Source: Bacillus sp. 103mf (lineage in GTDB: Bacteria > Bacillota > Bacilli > Bacillales > Bacillaceae_G). From it: a DNA stretch of 64,000 nt. A model generated the notes under the pieces. The model saw only the letters and a program-made list of their open reading frames with translations. It searched no databases and was not told where the DNA came from. The DNA lies in contig NZ_FPAF01000002.1 of the NCBI RefSeq assembly GCF_900116295.1, forward strand, positions 474,592 through 538,591, written 5' to 3'. The stretch's first letter is position 1, and every line of letters starts with the position of its first letter. Positions 17,430-26,082 of this stretch are shown one piece after another. A program made the translations under genes and the position numbers.

Positions 17430-17913
17430 CAACTTCTCTATTATCCTTCAAAACAACCACCTTATCACCATACTCCCCAAACATATACAAAATCTCTGCT
17501 TTACTCTCCCTTTCAAAACCCCTCGTCCACTTAAACATCTTCAAATACATGTGAAAGCTTGGCTTATAGTTCGCCTTTTCAAGCTGAAGTAGTTGTAAAA
17601 TAAATCTCTTCGTTATTCTATATATCCTTTTTGAAAGAGCTACATCTAAAAAGATGATGATATCTGCATGTTGAAAACTTTGAGATACCCATGTATGATG
17701 GGCGCCTTCAACAATCCAAGCATCAGAACTGACAATATCGTTCAGTTGCTTATCTCTTTCTTCAGGCGTATTTCTTATATCCCCTTTTTCAGACCTTTTC
17801 CAAACGACGTTGTCGAGCTCATAATATGGAATGTTTAACTGTGAAGATAACATTCTTGCTAAAGTTGTTTTCCCGCTCCCGACAGAACCTATAATATGAA
17901 TTTTACTTGTCAA
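17422..17913 (-). CDS. P-loop kinase-like NTPase (FlaR/adenylate-kinase-like group)
   Basis: About 163 residues. The Walker A motif GSVGSGKTT lies near the N-terminus (KIHIIGSVGSGKTTLA), and the LID-like basic region RITKRFI comes mid-protein. Members are often annotated as DNA topology modulation protein FlaR, but the fold is that of small nucleoside or metabolite kinases and the substrate is unknown. I place the start at the TTG at 17913, because GGTGG lies seven bases upstream and relatives begin right before KIHIIGS; a GTG at 17922 is the longer option. The next gene upstream, a GNAT, is 35 bases away. Confidence 0.75.
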   Translation of the reverse strand: MTSKIHIIGSVGSGKTTLARMLSSQLNIPYYELDNVVWKRSEKGDIRNTPEERDKQLNDIVSSDAWIVEGAHHTWVSQSFQHADIIIFLDVALSKRIYRITKRFILQLLQLEKANYKPSFHMYLKMFKWTRGFERESKAEILYMFGEYGDKVVVLKDNREVDI

Positions 17914-17948
17914 TACGACCACCGCTTTTTGAATTTATATAACCTTAT

Positions 17949-18416
17949 CTACATCTTCTTCCTCATTCTCCAGCAACGCTGATTGTAAGAATTCCGCTCT
18001 TCTCCCAATCTTTCAAGTCCTTGTTTTTCATAAAATTTGATGGCTCTTAAATTGGACTGTGCCACGCGAAGGTGATATTCAAGTAAATTACGCTTTTTAA
18101 ACTGCTCCTCAGCATATTGAAAAATCTCTTTACTATATCCCTTTCCGCGCCCCTCGGGAATTACATATACAAAACTTACATAACCAATCTCTCTTCCTTC
18201 ATAATGGTCATATCGAAGCACTAATTCCCCGACTACCTGTTGATTATGTTCCAAGAGAACAAATCCTTCCGGAAAATTTAGTTGCTTTTGCTTTGCATAC
18301 TTTATATATTCACTCTCATTAAACTGAAGTTCCTCATCTGTATCTGTGAAAAATCTAATGATAGTCTGTTTATCTTTTTCTACATCGACACGACGAAATG
18401 TAAGCATTGGCATCAT
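17949..18416 (-). CDS. GNAT-family N-acetyltransferase
   Basis: A 155-residue acetyltransferase. The acetyl-CoA loop VIPEGRGKGYSKEI at about 99-112 fits R/Q-x-x-G-x-G/A well. The C-terminal NLRAIKFYEKQGLERLGEER is the standard end of the fold (Asn-x-x-A-x-x-x-Tyr). Substrate unknown. The N-terminal MMPM leaves the exact start uncertain by a few residues. Probably in one transcript with the P-loop kinase downstream. Confidence 0.88.
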   Translation of the reverse strand: MMPMLTFRRVDVEKDKQTIIRFFTDTDEELQFNESEYIKYAKQKQLNFPEGFVLLEHNQQVVGELVLRYDHYEGREIGYVSFVYVIPEGRGKGYSKEIFQYAEEQFKKRNLLEYHLRVAQSNLRAIKFYEKQGLERLGEERNSYNQRCWRMRKKM

Positions 18417-18504
18417 TTCCTTTCATCTCATACTTAAGTTAATCGTACAATATCTTTCATTTCGGTAAAATAATCCAAAACTTTAGGATACATATAAGAA
18501 ATCC

Positions 18505-18999
18505 TTATGAATCTAGCCTATTGTTTTCAATCATTGCTTTCAAATTTCTTTCGCTTAGTCCATTTTGACAAAAATCAAATTTCGTGTTCTTTATTCTTTT
18601 CACTCGGTCAACAATTTGCCCTAAATGATAGGCAGTATGTTCCACAAGATGTAGAAGGCTATGTATATCTATTTCTACATTTTGTTTACTATTTACCACT
18701 TTCACAAACTCTTTTTTCCAATTCGTAAAGGCCTCTTCAATCATGGAACACAAAGCAGTTGATGATATGTCTAAATGAGGAAAATACTCTTCAATCCCTT
18801 CTTCAAACTTTATATCCGGATTCGAGTACCGAGCTGTATTTCTTTTTATATGCTCGCAAATATGTAAGGCGATTCCACCAATTGAATTCATCTCCTGCTT
18901 CCACAGTTCTTCGGTGTTTAAACGATGAATTGCTTGGAGTAGTTTCAGAAGATAATGGTCGTACATACGATGATATGTAATTTGAAAAACCAATTGCAT
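18505..18999 (-). CDS. DinB-like putative metal-binding protein
   Basis: A 164-residue four-helix protein of the DinB/YfiT type. His residues in ALHICEHIKRN (about 46-53) and in HLVEHTAYHLGQIVDR (about 117-132) are placed like the family's metal triad, and the final HxxxHLGQI is the strongest signature. The superfamily includes thiol S-transferases using bacillithiol, which fits a Bacillus host; the actual substrate is unknown. ATG at 18999, upstream ribosome binding site weak. Confidence 0.75.
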   Translation of the reverse strand: MQLVFQITYHRMYDHYLLKLLQAIHRLNTEELWKQEMNSIGGIALHICEHIKRNTARYSNPDIKFEEGIEEYFPHLDISSTALCSMIEEAFTNWKKEFVKVVNSKQNVEIDIHSLLHLVEHTAYHLGQIVDRVKRIKNTKFDFCQNGLSERNLKAMIENNRLDS

Positions 19000-19104
19000 G
19001 TCTATTCACTCCATATTTAACATAATATTTCATTGAAACAAATATTTTGCATAAAATACATAATTATCTTATAATTTATTTTATTTTTTATCCAGAGGTG
19101 AAAA

Positions 19105-19917
19105 ATGATGACGAGTAAAATACATGTATGGCATACCGGGCAAGTGTACATTGATCAAGCGATGGCATTTCAAGAGAAAACATGGCATCCGATGCCTTAT
19201 ACTGGATGGTTCAGAAGTTCTACTAAAAAAAGATGGATGCCTGTTTCCGCGTACTTAATTGAGCATCCAAAAGGATTAGTCTTAATCGATACAGGATGGC
19301 ACGAAGATATGAGAACAAATCCGAAAAAACATTTAGGTTGGCTTACTTCTACTATGTTTACTGGTACTTTACCGGAAGGACAGTCTGTTGCAGAAAGACT
19401 TCAAGCAAAAGGAATTCAGAACAAGGATATTGATTACGTATTACTGACCCATCTTCATTCCGACCATGTAAGCGGAGTAAAACACGTGGCAGATGCGAAA
19501 CATATTATAACGAATGAACTAGAATGGCATGCCGCCCAAAAAGACACTGGGTACATTAGATCAATGTGGGAAAGTGTTCCTATTAATACTTTTCAGTTAC
19601 AAGAAATTCCGCACGGCCCTTATCAGTTAGGCTATGATGTATTTCAAGATGGTTCTCTCTATATGGTATATACACCTGGCCATAGCAAGGGATTATGCTC
19701 TGCACTGGTACAAACAACGAAAGGCTGGGTACTATTAGCTAGTGATGTTGGCTATTCAGAGAGATCCTGGGAACAAAATGTATTACCTGGGGTAACTATT
19801 GATAAGGCTGCTGCTCAAAAATCTTTAGATTGGGTCAGAGAATTTAGGAAAAGAGAAGATTGTGTACAAGTGATAGCCAATCATGATCCGAGTATTAACG
19901 AGCAAGTTATTGAATAA
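19105..19917 (+). CDS. Metallo-beta-lactamase-fold hydrolase, N-acyl-homoserine-lactonase-like
   Basis: A 270-residue enzyme with the dinuclear zinc motif THLHSDHVSG at 115-124, then TPGHSKG (third His), the bridging Asp in LLASDVGY and a final NHDPS. The order and spacing fit the lactonase branch (AiiA, YtnP). It is not the canonical AiiA, which begins differently. A role in opening quorum-sensing lactones is possible but the family has many other activities. No signal peptide, so cytoplasmic. The start follows AGAGGTG; the first of two adjacent ATGs is used. Confidence 0.8.
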   Translation: MMTSKIHVWHTGQVYIDQAMAFQEKTWHPMPYTGWFRSSTKKRWMPVSAYLIEHPKGLVLIDTGWHEDMRTNPKKHLGWLTSTMFTGTLPEGQSVAERLQAKGIQNKDIDYVLLTHLHSDHVSGVKHVADAKHIITNELEWHAAQKDTGYIRSMWESVPINTFQLQEIPHGPYQLGYDVFQDGSLYMVYTPGHSKGLCSALVQTTKGWVLLASDVGYSERSWEQNVLPGVTIDKAAAQKSLDWVREFRKREDCVQVIANHDPSINEQVIE

Positions 19918-19918
19918 T

Positions 19919-19958
19919 AAAACCACACCATCGCTAAATCTGTAGCGGGGTGTGGTTT
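19919..19958. terminator. Bidirectional terminator with inner stem
   Basis: AAACCACACC pairs with GGTGTGGTTT, and inside it CGCTA pairs with TAGCG. It separates two convergent genes. A sister hairpin lies at 20841. Confidence 0.85.
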
Positions 19959-19970
19959 CACTTTTCTCAC

Positions 19971-20708
19971 TCAAATGTTTCTTAATAATTTTTTATTCAT
20001 ACGACTTCTATTTCTGTTAAATGGTATATACAAGATTAGACATGCAATAAACGCAACAACTTCTAATGAAATAATATAGTAAGGATAAGGACCTAACATA
20101 TCAAGTAATGAAGCCGTCTCTGGCTTATGCGCTAAAAACATATAGTTCCCGCCTGTTTTATAGTTTACAAATAAAATAATTGGTAGCAATGCATTTAAAA
20201 ATAGCATCGTACGTTTAATCGATTGAAAAGTTGGTCTATACCCTTCCACCCACGTCATAAAGAGCGGTGACAAAACGAGTAATGCATGTGCGATGAAATA
20301 TTCTATGAAGCGAAAATGCGGAAATGCATACTGTAAGTTTGGAGTTAAAATTGCTTGCGCTGCCCCGATAATTCCTGTAAAAAAGACAATTTCATATAGC
20401 TTATAACTTTTCGTTATAATCATAATAGATGCCAGTAATAAACTAATCGTACATAACTCAAATGGTAAGGATGTACTGAGTCGAAAAATCCCCGCCTTCA
20501 CTTGCCATATATCCAATCCAATTTCACTGCCTATAAACAAAAAAGCAATTGTGTATCGAACCATTATATTCCATTGCTCTTGGCGGAGTAAATCCTGATA
20601 TTGATATAGAAAATAAATCCCTAAACCGATAAGAAGAAGTATAATAACGTGTTGTTTCGAGTATGGGACAAACGGTTCTAATGGAGCTGCTCGAAAATAT
20701 GCTTCCAT
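19971..20708 (-). CDS. YwaF/TIGR02206-family integral membrane protein
   Basis: A 245-residue protein with about seven membrane helices. The signature LPFELCTIS at about 83-91 is the feature I know from the TIGR02206 (YwaF) family. Function unknown; it is a conserved inner-membrane protein of Firmicutes and spirochaetes. The end is basic (FNRNRSRMNKK). ATG at 20708 with GGAGGAGGGAG just upstream on the minus strand. It is monocistronic. Confidence 0.8.
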   Translation of the reverse strand: MEAYFRAAPLEPFVPYSKQHVIILLLIGLGIYFLYQYQDLLRQEQWNIMVRYTIAFLFIGSEIGLDIWQVKAGIFRLSTSLPFELCTISLLLASIMIITKSYKLYEIVFFTGIIGAAQAILTPNLQYAFPHFRFIEYFIAHALLVLSPLFMTWVEGYRPTFQSIKRTMLFLNALLPIILFVNYKTGGNYMFLAHKPETASLLDMLGPYPYYIISLEVVAFIACLILYIPFNRNRSRMNKKLLRNI

Positions 20709-20840
20709 GCTCCCTCCTCCTTTCCTTCATACAATATTATGGTAAAAAAGGAAAGACTCGTCAACTAATTTACTTTCTTTCCAAACCAATCACAATTTTA
20801 TAGAGAATTTGCGATTGAAAAATCATTATCTGTATGAATA

Positions 20841-20881
20841 AAAACCACATCACCTCTAAAACTGTAGAGATAATGTGGTTT
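20841..20881. repeat. Sister hairpin of the terminator at 19919
   Basis: AAACCACAT pairs with ATGTGGTTT, inner stem CTCTA/TAGAG, and both hairpins are followed by TCACTTTT. No gene ends here, so it may be a mobile or duplicated terminator. Confidence 0.55.
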
Positions 20882-20976
20882 CACTTTTATAAATCCAAAA
20901 TCGTGGACACTTAAAAAGTCCATGATTCAAGATCTTTTATCTTCACACCGATTTCCTCAATGCAATATTTTATGGA

Positions 20977-21258
20977 ATGAATTCCCTTATCCCCTTTATA
21001 ATTTACTTAATACATATTGGTAGTGTAACAATTGAACAAACTAAAAAATGCTCGAAAGTCTTTGTGATATTTTTCATTTTATATATCGCATTTCTTTTAT
21101 TTTCTCCAAATAGACTATTAGGTAGAACTGCCATCCAAAAAGATGATATAAAATTACACGTATACGCACAGGCTACTACAGGAGCACCGCAGAGAATCAA
21201 TAATAGTGATTTAGCTAGATTAAAAGAGTTATCTATTCCACTTAAAATTCTTAGTTAA
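20977..21258 (+). CDS. Doubtful small membrane protein
   Basis: A 93-codon frame with one hydrophobic helix (about 27-43) and a polar tail (TTGAPQRINNSDLARLKELS) that looks protein-like. There is no convincing ribosome binding site before the ATG, and no family is recognised. It may be a remnant within a decayed stretch that also holds the frameshifted gene at 21750. Confidence 0.3.
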   Translation: MNSLIPFIIYLIHIGSVTIEQTKKCSKVFVIFFILYIAFLLFSPNRLLGRTAIQKDDIKLHVYAQATTGAPQRINNSDLARLKELSIPLKILS

Positions 21259-21331
21259 TAAAACGGTACAGTACAATACCTCACTACATACACGAACATA
21301 TTTTATAGTTTATAAGGATGGAGGGAATAAA

Positions 21332-21547
21332 GTGTTTGAGTTGGTAATATTCGCTTTTTTTATAATGATTTCTAGCCTTTTAGTATTAGTTACCGGTTTA
21401 TTTTGGTTTTTAGGTTCTTATTTTACCTTAACTACAAATAATGAAAGATGTTTAATGAAACAAGAATTAATTAAAGTGAGTTTTATATCTTCCTTTTTTT
21501 TAGTAGGTAGTATTATCATTTTGCTCGCTTTCTATTTTTCTATATAG
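21332..21547 (+). CDS. Small hydrophobic protein
   Basis: A 71-residue protein with two membrane helices and a short polar loop (TLTTNNERCLMKQEL). The start is GTG at 21332 with GGAGGG about nine bases upstream, which supports translation. No family recognised. Neighbouring small membrane genes on the same strand suggest an accessory cluster. Confidence 0.5.
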   Translation: MFELVIFAFFIMISSLLVLVTGLFWFLGSYFTLTTNNERCLMKQELIKVSFISSFFLVGSIIILLAFYFSI

Positions 21548-21749
21548 ATTCTTAGTACCTTATTTTAATAAAAATACATTTTAATTTGAAATCCACCATC
21601 AAAGATACTTATTATTCCTATACAAATATATGTTTTCATTTCCCCCTCCCTCTTATTCGAAAAACACTTATTTTTCGACTCATTAAATATCAATTAATGT
21701 ATAATGTTATTTGGTAAATTGTTAGTAAAAGTTTATAAGGGGAAAAACG

Positions 21750-22051
21750 ATGAAACTACTACAGAATAAACACGCTTGTATCGGAGTCACAGCAAACCTT
21801 ATTTTTTTATCTGTCTTGAATGCTTTTATATGTATGATGCTAATGACCTCCATAAAAGTGATAAAGTTGAACTCACATATGTATTTTTTGCTCTGTTAGT
21901 TCCATTAGGCATCTCAAATATTTATTCATACATAGCTTTACAAAAACAGGAAAAACCCAAATGGTTAATCACGCTAAATCTAGCTATTTCTATAATTTTC
22001 ACTTTTTTCACTAGTCTTGGGTTTATTTTTATTTTATACGTGTACATTTAG
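21750..22051 (+). pseudogene. Frameshifted membrane-protein gene
   Basis: An ATG at 21750 with AAGGGG upstream opens a frame reading MKLLQNKHACIGVTANLIFL, then LSVLNAF, which closes at about 21899. The overlapping frame ending at 22051 continues in the expected way, FYMYDANDLHKSDKVELTY followed by two membrane helices. Joining them near 21830 (one base lost in GCTTTTATATG) gives one protein of about 100 residues with three helices. The second frame's own start (21776) has no ribosome binding site. Confidence 0.6.
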
Positions 22052-22186
22052 CAATGATTATGCCAATGCTTCAAATAATAAAGGAATTGATTTTCAGATA
22101 GAAGGCTTTCGCCTTAAAAATTTGAAGGTGTAAAGCATCAATTTTAGATAGGAGATAGATTTTGTTAAGCGTGAGCATCAGTGAAT

Positions 22187-22195
22187 TGGTATAAT
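22187..22195 (+). promoter_or_regulatory. Extended -10 promoter of the first RRNPP regulator
   Basis: TGGTATAAT is a perfect extended -10. The context GTGAATTGGTATAATATAG is repeated exactly before the second regulator gene at 27782, so the promoter was copied with the gene. Confidence 0.6.
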
Positions 22196-22347
22196 ATAGT
22201 AATATGGGTAGAAAGGCATATACAATGTTATTTCCCTATCCGGATGTAAAACTATACACATATCACAACTAGGAATATACGGATATCACTCTTGTTATAT
22301 TGTCCTAAAATAATCAAACCAGGCCATTCAAAGAAAGGAGTGCAAAT

Positions 22348-23616
22348 ATGAACATTGGTGAACGTATTCGGCAAATGCGTATACATAAAGAATTCACACA
22401 AGGAGAACTAGTATCCGGGATATGTTCTATAACTTATTTAAGTAGAATTGAAAATGGACAGATTAAACCTTCAACTTCTTTTTTAGAAAAGGTCGCTGAA
22501 AAGCTCGAGGTTGATTACAATTTTCTTGTCGATGGAAATAATGACGATATGGAACCTAAGATTCTTGAAATATGTAACAGGTATAAAAACGATAAGGTGA
22601 TAAGTGAGAAAGACTTATCTTTCTTAGAAGTGTATGTGCGTGATATAGACTCTATTCTTTTATTATTAAAGGCTTATGGTGTTTTAATATACTATCATTC
22701 CCGAAATAATAACTTATTACATGTAGCACCCATCGTGAATCAGGCTTCGCAAGTCATTCCAAATCAAGTAGATCCCCAATATACCGAAGATTTTATATAT
22801 TATTTAAAGGCTCGAGGTCATTATCTTTATAATAGACAAGACTATATGGCTGCACATGAAATTTATGTGCAGATTGAGAGTTTACTTGGCCTAGAAGAAA
22901 CTGAGCAACACGCTGCTATATATTACAACCTATGTCATGTAAATAAATACCTTTATAAAGATAAAAGCATTGGTCGCTTGTATGCTAAAAAAGCATACAG
23001 ACTGTACGAAAAATTAAATAGAGAGAATGATGTAATAAATACTCTTTTAATGCTCGTACTGCTGTATCATTCAGATGAATTATATGACAAAGCTCTTGAA
23101 TCCTTACAGCAGGCAGAACTTAGAGCGAAAGCTAATGGTAATTCTATGCATTTGCCTATAATTTCGTATAATTACGGAAAAATTTATCAAGGTTTAAAAG
23201 ACTATACGAATGCTATTAAATATTATGAAGAAACTTTGCAACTGAGTGAGTTTCTCCCAAACAAAACTCAAAAGATATACGTATTACGAGGCTTAATAGA
23301 GATTCATATAGAATGTAAGGATTGGAAAACTGTTAATAAACTTATGGATGAGGCATTTCATTTTTTATCAACTTCTGATGTACCTTCCGCTCATGTTCAA
23401 CTATATGGATTTAAGGGAAAGATATCCAAATTAAGAGGAGATGATTATGGATATGAAAAATATATGCAAAAAGCTGTTGAAATAGGTTTAGAAAAAAAAC
23501 AATACCCTTTAGTTCGTGAACTCGCTACTGAACTAGGAAACTATTTTTATGGTAATCGTGCTTATAAAATGTCGGCAAAATATCTTAAAATATTGAGTCA
23601 ATTCCCCCCCACTTAA
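22348..23616 (+). CDS. NprR/PlcR-like quorum-sensing regulator (RRNPP), copy 1
   Basis: A 422-residue regulator with an N-terminal Xre-type HTH (about 5-62; GERIRQMRIHKEFTQGELV, SITYLSRIENGQIKP) and a long helical domain of TPR-like repeats (about 70-415) that in this superfamily binds a re-imported signal peptide. It is closest in style to NprR. It is about 80% identical by eye to the second copy at 28024. The last residues differ (KILSQFPPT) because the frame runs into a hairpin sequence, so the tail may be truncated. No signal-peptide gene follows it. ATG after AAAGGAG. Confidence 0.85.
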   Translation: MNIGERIRQMRIHKEFTQGELVSGICSITYLSRIENGQIKPSTSFLEKVAEKLEVDYNFLVDGNNDDMEPKILEICNRYKNDKVISEKDLSFLEVYVRDIDSILLLLKAYGVLIYYHSRNNNLLHVAPIVNQASQVIPNQVDPQYTEDFIYYLKARGHYLYNRQDYMAAHEIYVQIESLLGLEETEQHAAIYYNLCHVNKYLYKDKSIGRLYAKKAYRLYEKLNRENDVINTLLMLVLLYHSDELYDKALESLQQAELRAKANGNSMHLPIISYNYGKIYQGLKDYTNAIKYYEETLQLSEFLPNKTQKIYVLRGLIEIHIECKDWKTVNKLMDEAFHFLSTSDVPSAHVQLYGFKGKISKLRGDDYGYEKYMQKAVEIGLEKKQYPLVRELATELGNYFYGNRAYKMSAKYLKILSQFPPT

Positions 23617-23633
23617 ACATAGCTTTAGGTGGG
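23608..23633. repeat. Hairpin at the 3' end of RRNPP copy 1
   Basis: CCCACTTAAA pairs with TTTAGGTGGG, one wobble. The stop codon of the regulator lies in it, and the sequence departs from copy 2 just before it, so a repeat or mobile-element end seems to have joined here. Confidence 0.5.
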
Positions 23634-23689
23634 ATTTCTTATGTATTCGTCCACGCCAAAACACTTCCTTGCAAGGGCATCATCTTCCA

Positions 23690-23831
23690 TATATATCTAT
23701 TTTTTCGGCATATAAGTCGCTGCGCTGCTATGTAGAATACAACATGACCGCCTCTATGCATAGCCAGATGCTATCGCCCGCCTAAAAAGAAAGAAGATTT
23801 TATGTTGATTTTTTAATTTGTATTTATATAG
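23690..23831 (+). repeat. bcr1-type intergenic repeat
   Basis: Begins TATATATCTATTTTTTCGG and ends ATTTGTATTTATATA; contains GAATACAACATGACCGC and CGCCCGCCTAAAAAGAAAG. Full-length type with inverted ends. Confidence 0.8.
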
Positions 23832-24000
23832 ATTAGAAATCAACTGTTTCCTACTATTTTAAAATAAGTAAAATAACAAGTTTAAAACGAGTGATTATTC
23901 GCCAAAATTTTAATGAAATTTTACTAATTGTGATTAACATAAATGAACACGTATATTTTAAGTACAGAAAGTCAAACAGCAAGGAGGTGAAATTATTCTG

Positions 24001-24663
24001 GTGCTAGAGACAAAAAGTTCTCCAAATATGATAGACAATATCAATTATCATTTGAAGCAGAATAAGGAACATAATCAATATTTAAAAATCTGTTCAAATG
24101 AACATGAAGTATTGCCATATCATGTTTATAAACACTCATTGAATAAACAAGCATCACAAAAAGAAATGATTAATCTAGTTAAACCATTGATTCATATTAA
24201 TACGTTAGCTCAAATTCTATACGAAGCATTTCACAATCAAACATTCACAGCTTTAGTGCCTATTTTATTTGTTTTTCAACCAAATATAGTAACTGGTATA
24301 TCGACATCAGGTGCTTATTCAATTGATTTTTATAATGATTATTTTGTTCATTTAAAAGATATAAATATTCAAGAATTGAAGGCAAGAATAGGCGAACAAA
24401 AAGGACCAGTAGCTATCGGATATATGATAAACCAAAACGAAAGTATCCAGCATTCAAAAGAATTTATGTATCAAAGGTTAAAAGAACAAACTACAGAATG
24501 TATGTTAGCCTTACAAAAGAAATTGTATTTACACGGAGAGTTAGAAGAACAAATTCAGCTGTCATTTGATTTCAAAAAAATAAGGATGCCTTTAATTGTC
24601 TTGCAATGGATTAAACAGACAGCATTACATGAAAGGAATAATAATGCAGCATACTTTACCTAA
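24001..24663 (+). CDS. Unknown protein of the RRNPP/ABC island
   Basis: A 220-residue protein that I do not recognise. It is soluble and mixed alpha/beta with a hydrophobic stretch TFTALVPILFVFQPNIVTGI at about 81-100, then a charged segment and a Lys/Glu-rich helical end. AAGGAGGTG at 23981 is strong but lies 12-13 bases before the GTG at 24001; an in-frame ATT at 23995 has better spacing, so the start is uncertain. It heads the run of five same-strand genes between the two regulators, 22 bases before the next one. Confidence 0.6.
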   Translation: MLETKSSPNMIDNINYHLKQNKEHNQYLKICSNEHEVLPYHVYKHSLNKQASQKEMINLVKPLIHINTLAQILYEAFHNQTFTALVPILFVFQPNIVTGISTSGAYSIDFYNDYFVHLKDINIQELKARIGEQKGPVAIGYMINQNESIQHSKEFMYQRLKEQTTECMLALQKKLYLHGELEEQIQLSFDFKKIRMPLIVLQWIKQTALHERNNNAAYFT

Positions 24664-24685
24664 TAAATAAGAAAGAGGGATAAAT

Positions 24686-25057
24686 ATGGATACGAAAAGA
24701 AACGAAACGGGAACTAAGCAAAAAGTAGCAAGATATTCGGCTGGAATCGCTATACTTTTAATATTGATATCCTTTATATACCAATGGAAAAACGGTTTAG
24801 TGATTGATAGTACTGAAAACTTCGGTCTAGCATTCGCTGTTATCATTTTTATTTCTAGTTTTATGCCTAAAAGAAAAAGAGAGCGAAACGTAGTAGGATA
24901 TACCAGTGGAATTGCTATACTTTTAATATTGATATCCTTTATATATCAATGGAAAAACGGTTTAGAGGTTGATACTACTGAAAACTTCAGTCTAGCAATA
25001 ATTGTTGCCATTTTCCTTTCTAGTTTTATTCCTAAAAGAAAAAGCGATAGTAAATAA
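24686..25057 (+). CDS. Small membrane protein made of two tandem repeats
   Basis: A 123-residue protein. Residues about 22-72 and 77-123 are near copies (GIAILLILISFIYQWKNGL in both; then DSTENF/DTTENF; then SSFxPKRK). Each unit has two short membrane helices and ends in a basic cluster. The DNA of the two units also matches closely with a 165-base period, so the duplication is recent. The size and place beside a LanFEG-like ABC transporter would suit an immunity peptide, but that is inference. ATG after AAGAGGG. Confidence 0.7.
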   Translation: MDTKRNETGTKQKVARYSAGIAILLILISFIYQWKNGLVIDSTENFGLAFAVIIFISSFMPKRKRERNVVGYTSGIAILLILISFIYQWKNGLEVDTTENFSLAIIVAIFLSSFIPKRKSDSK

Positions 25058-25158
25058 TTTAATAAGCATTTGAGAAATAGATCTCGAATGCTTATTCCTA
25101 CAAATACAAATTCAATCAGATAATGAATTTTAAATTCTAACGTCAGGCGGTTGATATT

Positions 25159-26082
25159 ATGAATAATCAAGTTTTAAACATTAAAGGTTTGCATAAAAAA
25201 TATAAAGAGAAGCATGTTTTAAAAGGAATTGATTTAACTATAAATAAGGGTGAAATATTTGGATTATTAGGTCCAAACGGAGCTGGTAAATCTACACTTT
25301 TTAAAATTATATTAGGATTGATAGAAGCTGATGAGGGGTCTGTAGAAGTATTAGGGTCAGATATAAAGAAAAATAGAATTGAAATTTTATCTAAAACAGG
25401 TTCATTAATTGAAGCACCGAGCTTTTATGATCACTTATCTGGATACGAGAACTTATTAATTGTTTCTAAAATGAAAAATATGAATGATAAAGAACATGTA
25501 AAAGAACTTTTGAATGTATTTAAATTATACGAGGATCGTAATCGGGCTTTTAAAAAATATTCTCTTGGCATGAAACAACGTTTAGGATTAGCTGCTGCTT
25601 TCATGAATAACCCTCAATTGCTAATATTGGATGAGCCTACTAACGGTTTAGATCCACAAGGAGTTTATGAAGTGAAAGAATTAATAAAAAAAGCTCCAAG
25701 TATATTTAATTCTACCATAATCTTGTCCAGTCATATTTTAAGCGAAGTGGAACAAATGGCTGATCATATAGGGATTATTCATAAAGGGGAAATAAAATAC
25801 CAAGGTTTGTTATCTTCTTTAAAAAATAAACAATCATTACATATTGTTGAATTTAGTGTTAATAATGTAACTTTTACTGAACAATTACTTAGACAATCTA
25901 ATTATACATTTAATGTAAACAACAACATATTTAGTATTGAATATTACGATGAAAGTTCACTTAATGACATTCAACAACTATTAGTAACGAATCAGATTTT
26001 CATTCAATCTTTCCAAACTAAAAAGCAGAATTTAGAGGAAGCGTATTTAGATATTATTGAACAAGGTGCTGTAAGTGTATGA
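25159..26082 (+). CDS. ABC transporter ATPase, lantibiotic-immunity (LanF/BcrA) type
   Basis: A 307-residue ATP-binding subunit. Walker A GPNGAGKST (38-46), signature SLGMKQRLGLAAA (about 135), Walker B LLILDEPTNGLDP (about 155), and H-loop SSHIL. The Q-loop position is Glu85 in LIEAPSFYDHL; Glu instead of Gln (the E-loop) is known for LanF-type self-protection transporters. A C-terminal extension of about 90 residues is usual for BcrA-like proteins. It overlaps the next gene by four bases. Likely exports or expels a peptide from the membrane. Confidence 0.88.
   Translation: MNNQVLNIKGLHKKYKEKHVLKGIDLTINKGEIFGLLGPNGAGKSTLFKIILGLIEADEGSVEVLGSDIKKNRIEILSKTGSLIEAPSFYDHLSGYENLLIVSKMKNMNDKEHVKELLNVFKLYEDRNRAFKKYSLGMKQRLGLAAAFMNNPQLLILDEPTNGLDPQGVYEVKELIKKAPSIFNSTIILSSHILSEVEQMADHIGIIHKGEIKYQGLLSSLKNKQSLHIVEFSVNNVTFTEQLLRQSNYTFNVNNNIFSIEYYDESSLNDIQQLLVTNQIFIQSFQTKKQNLEEAYLDIIEQGAVSV

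Noticed and set aside
18803-19033. Open frames opposite the DinB-like gene
   Set aside because: They overlap a gene with conserved His motifs and have no family features or good starts.
19105-19917. Calling the metallo-beta-lactamase-fold protein AiiA
   Set aside because: The N-terminus and length differ from the AiiA sequence I know; only the lactonase-like zinc motifs are shared.
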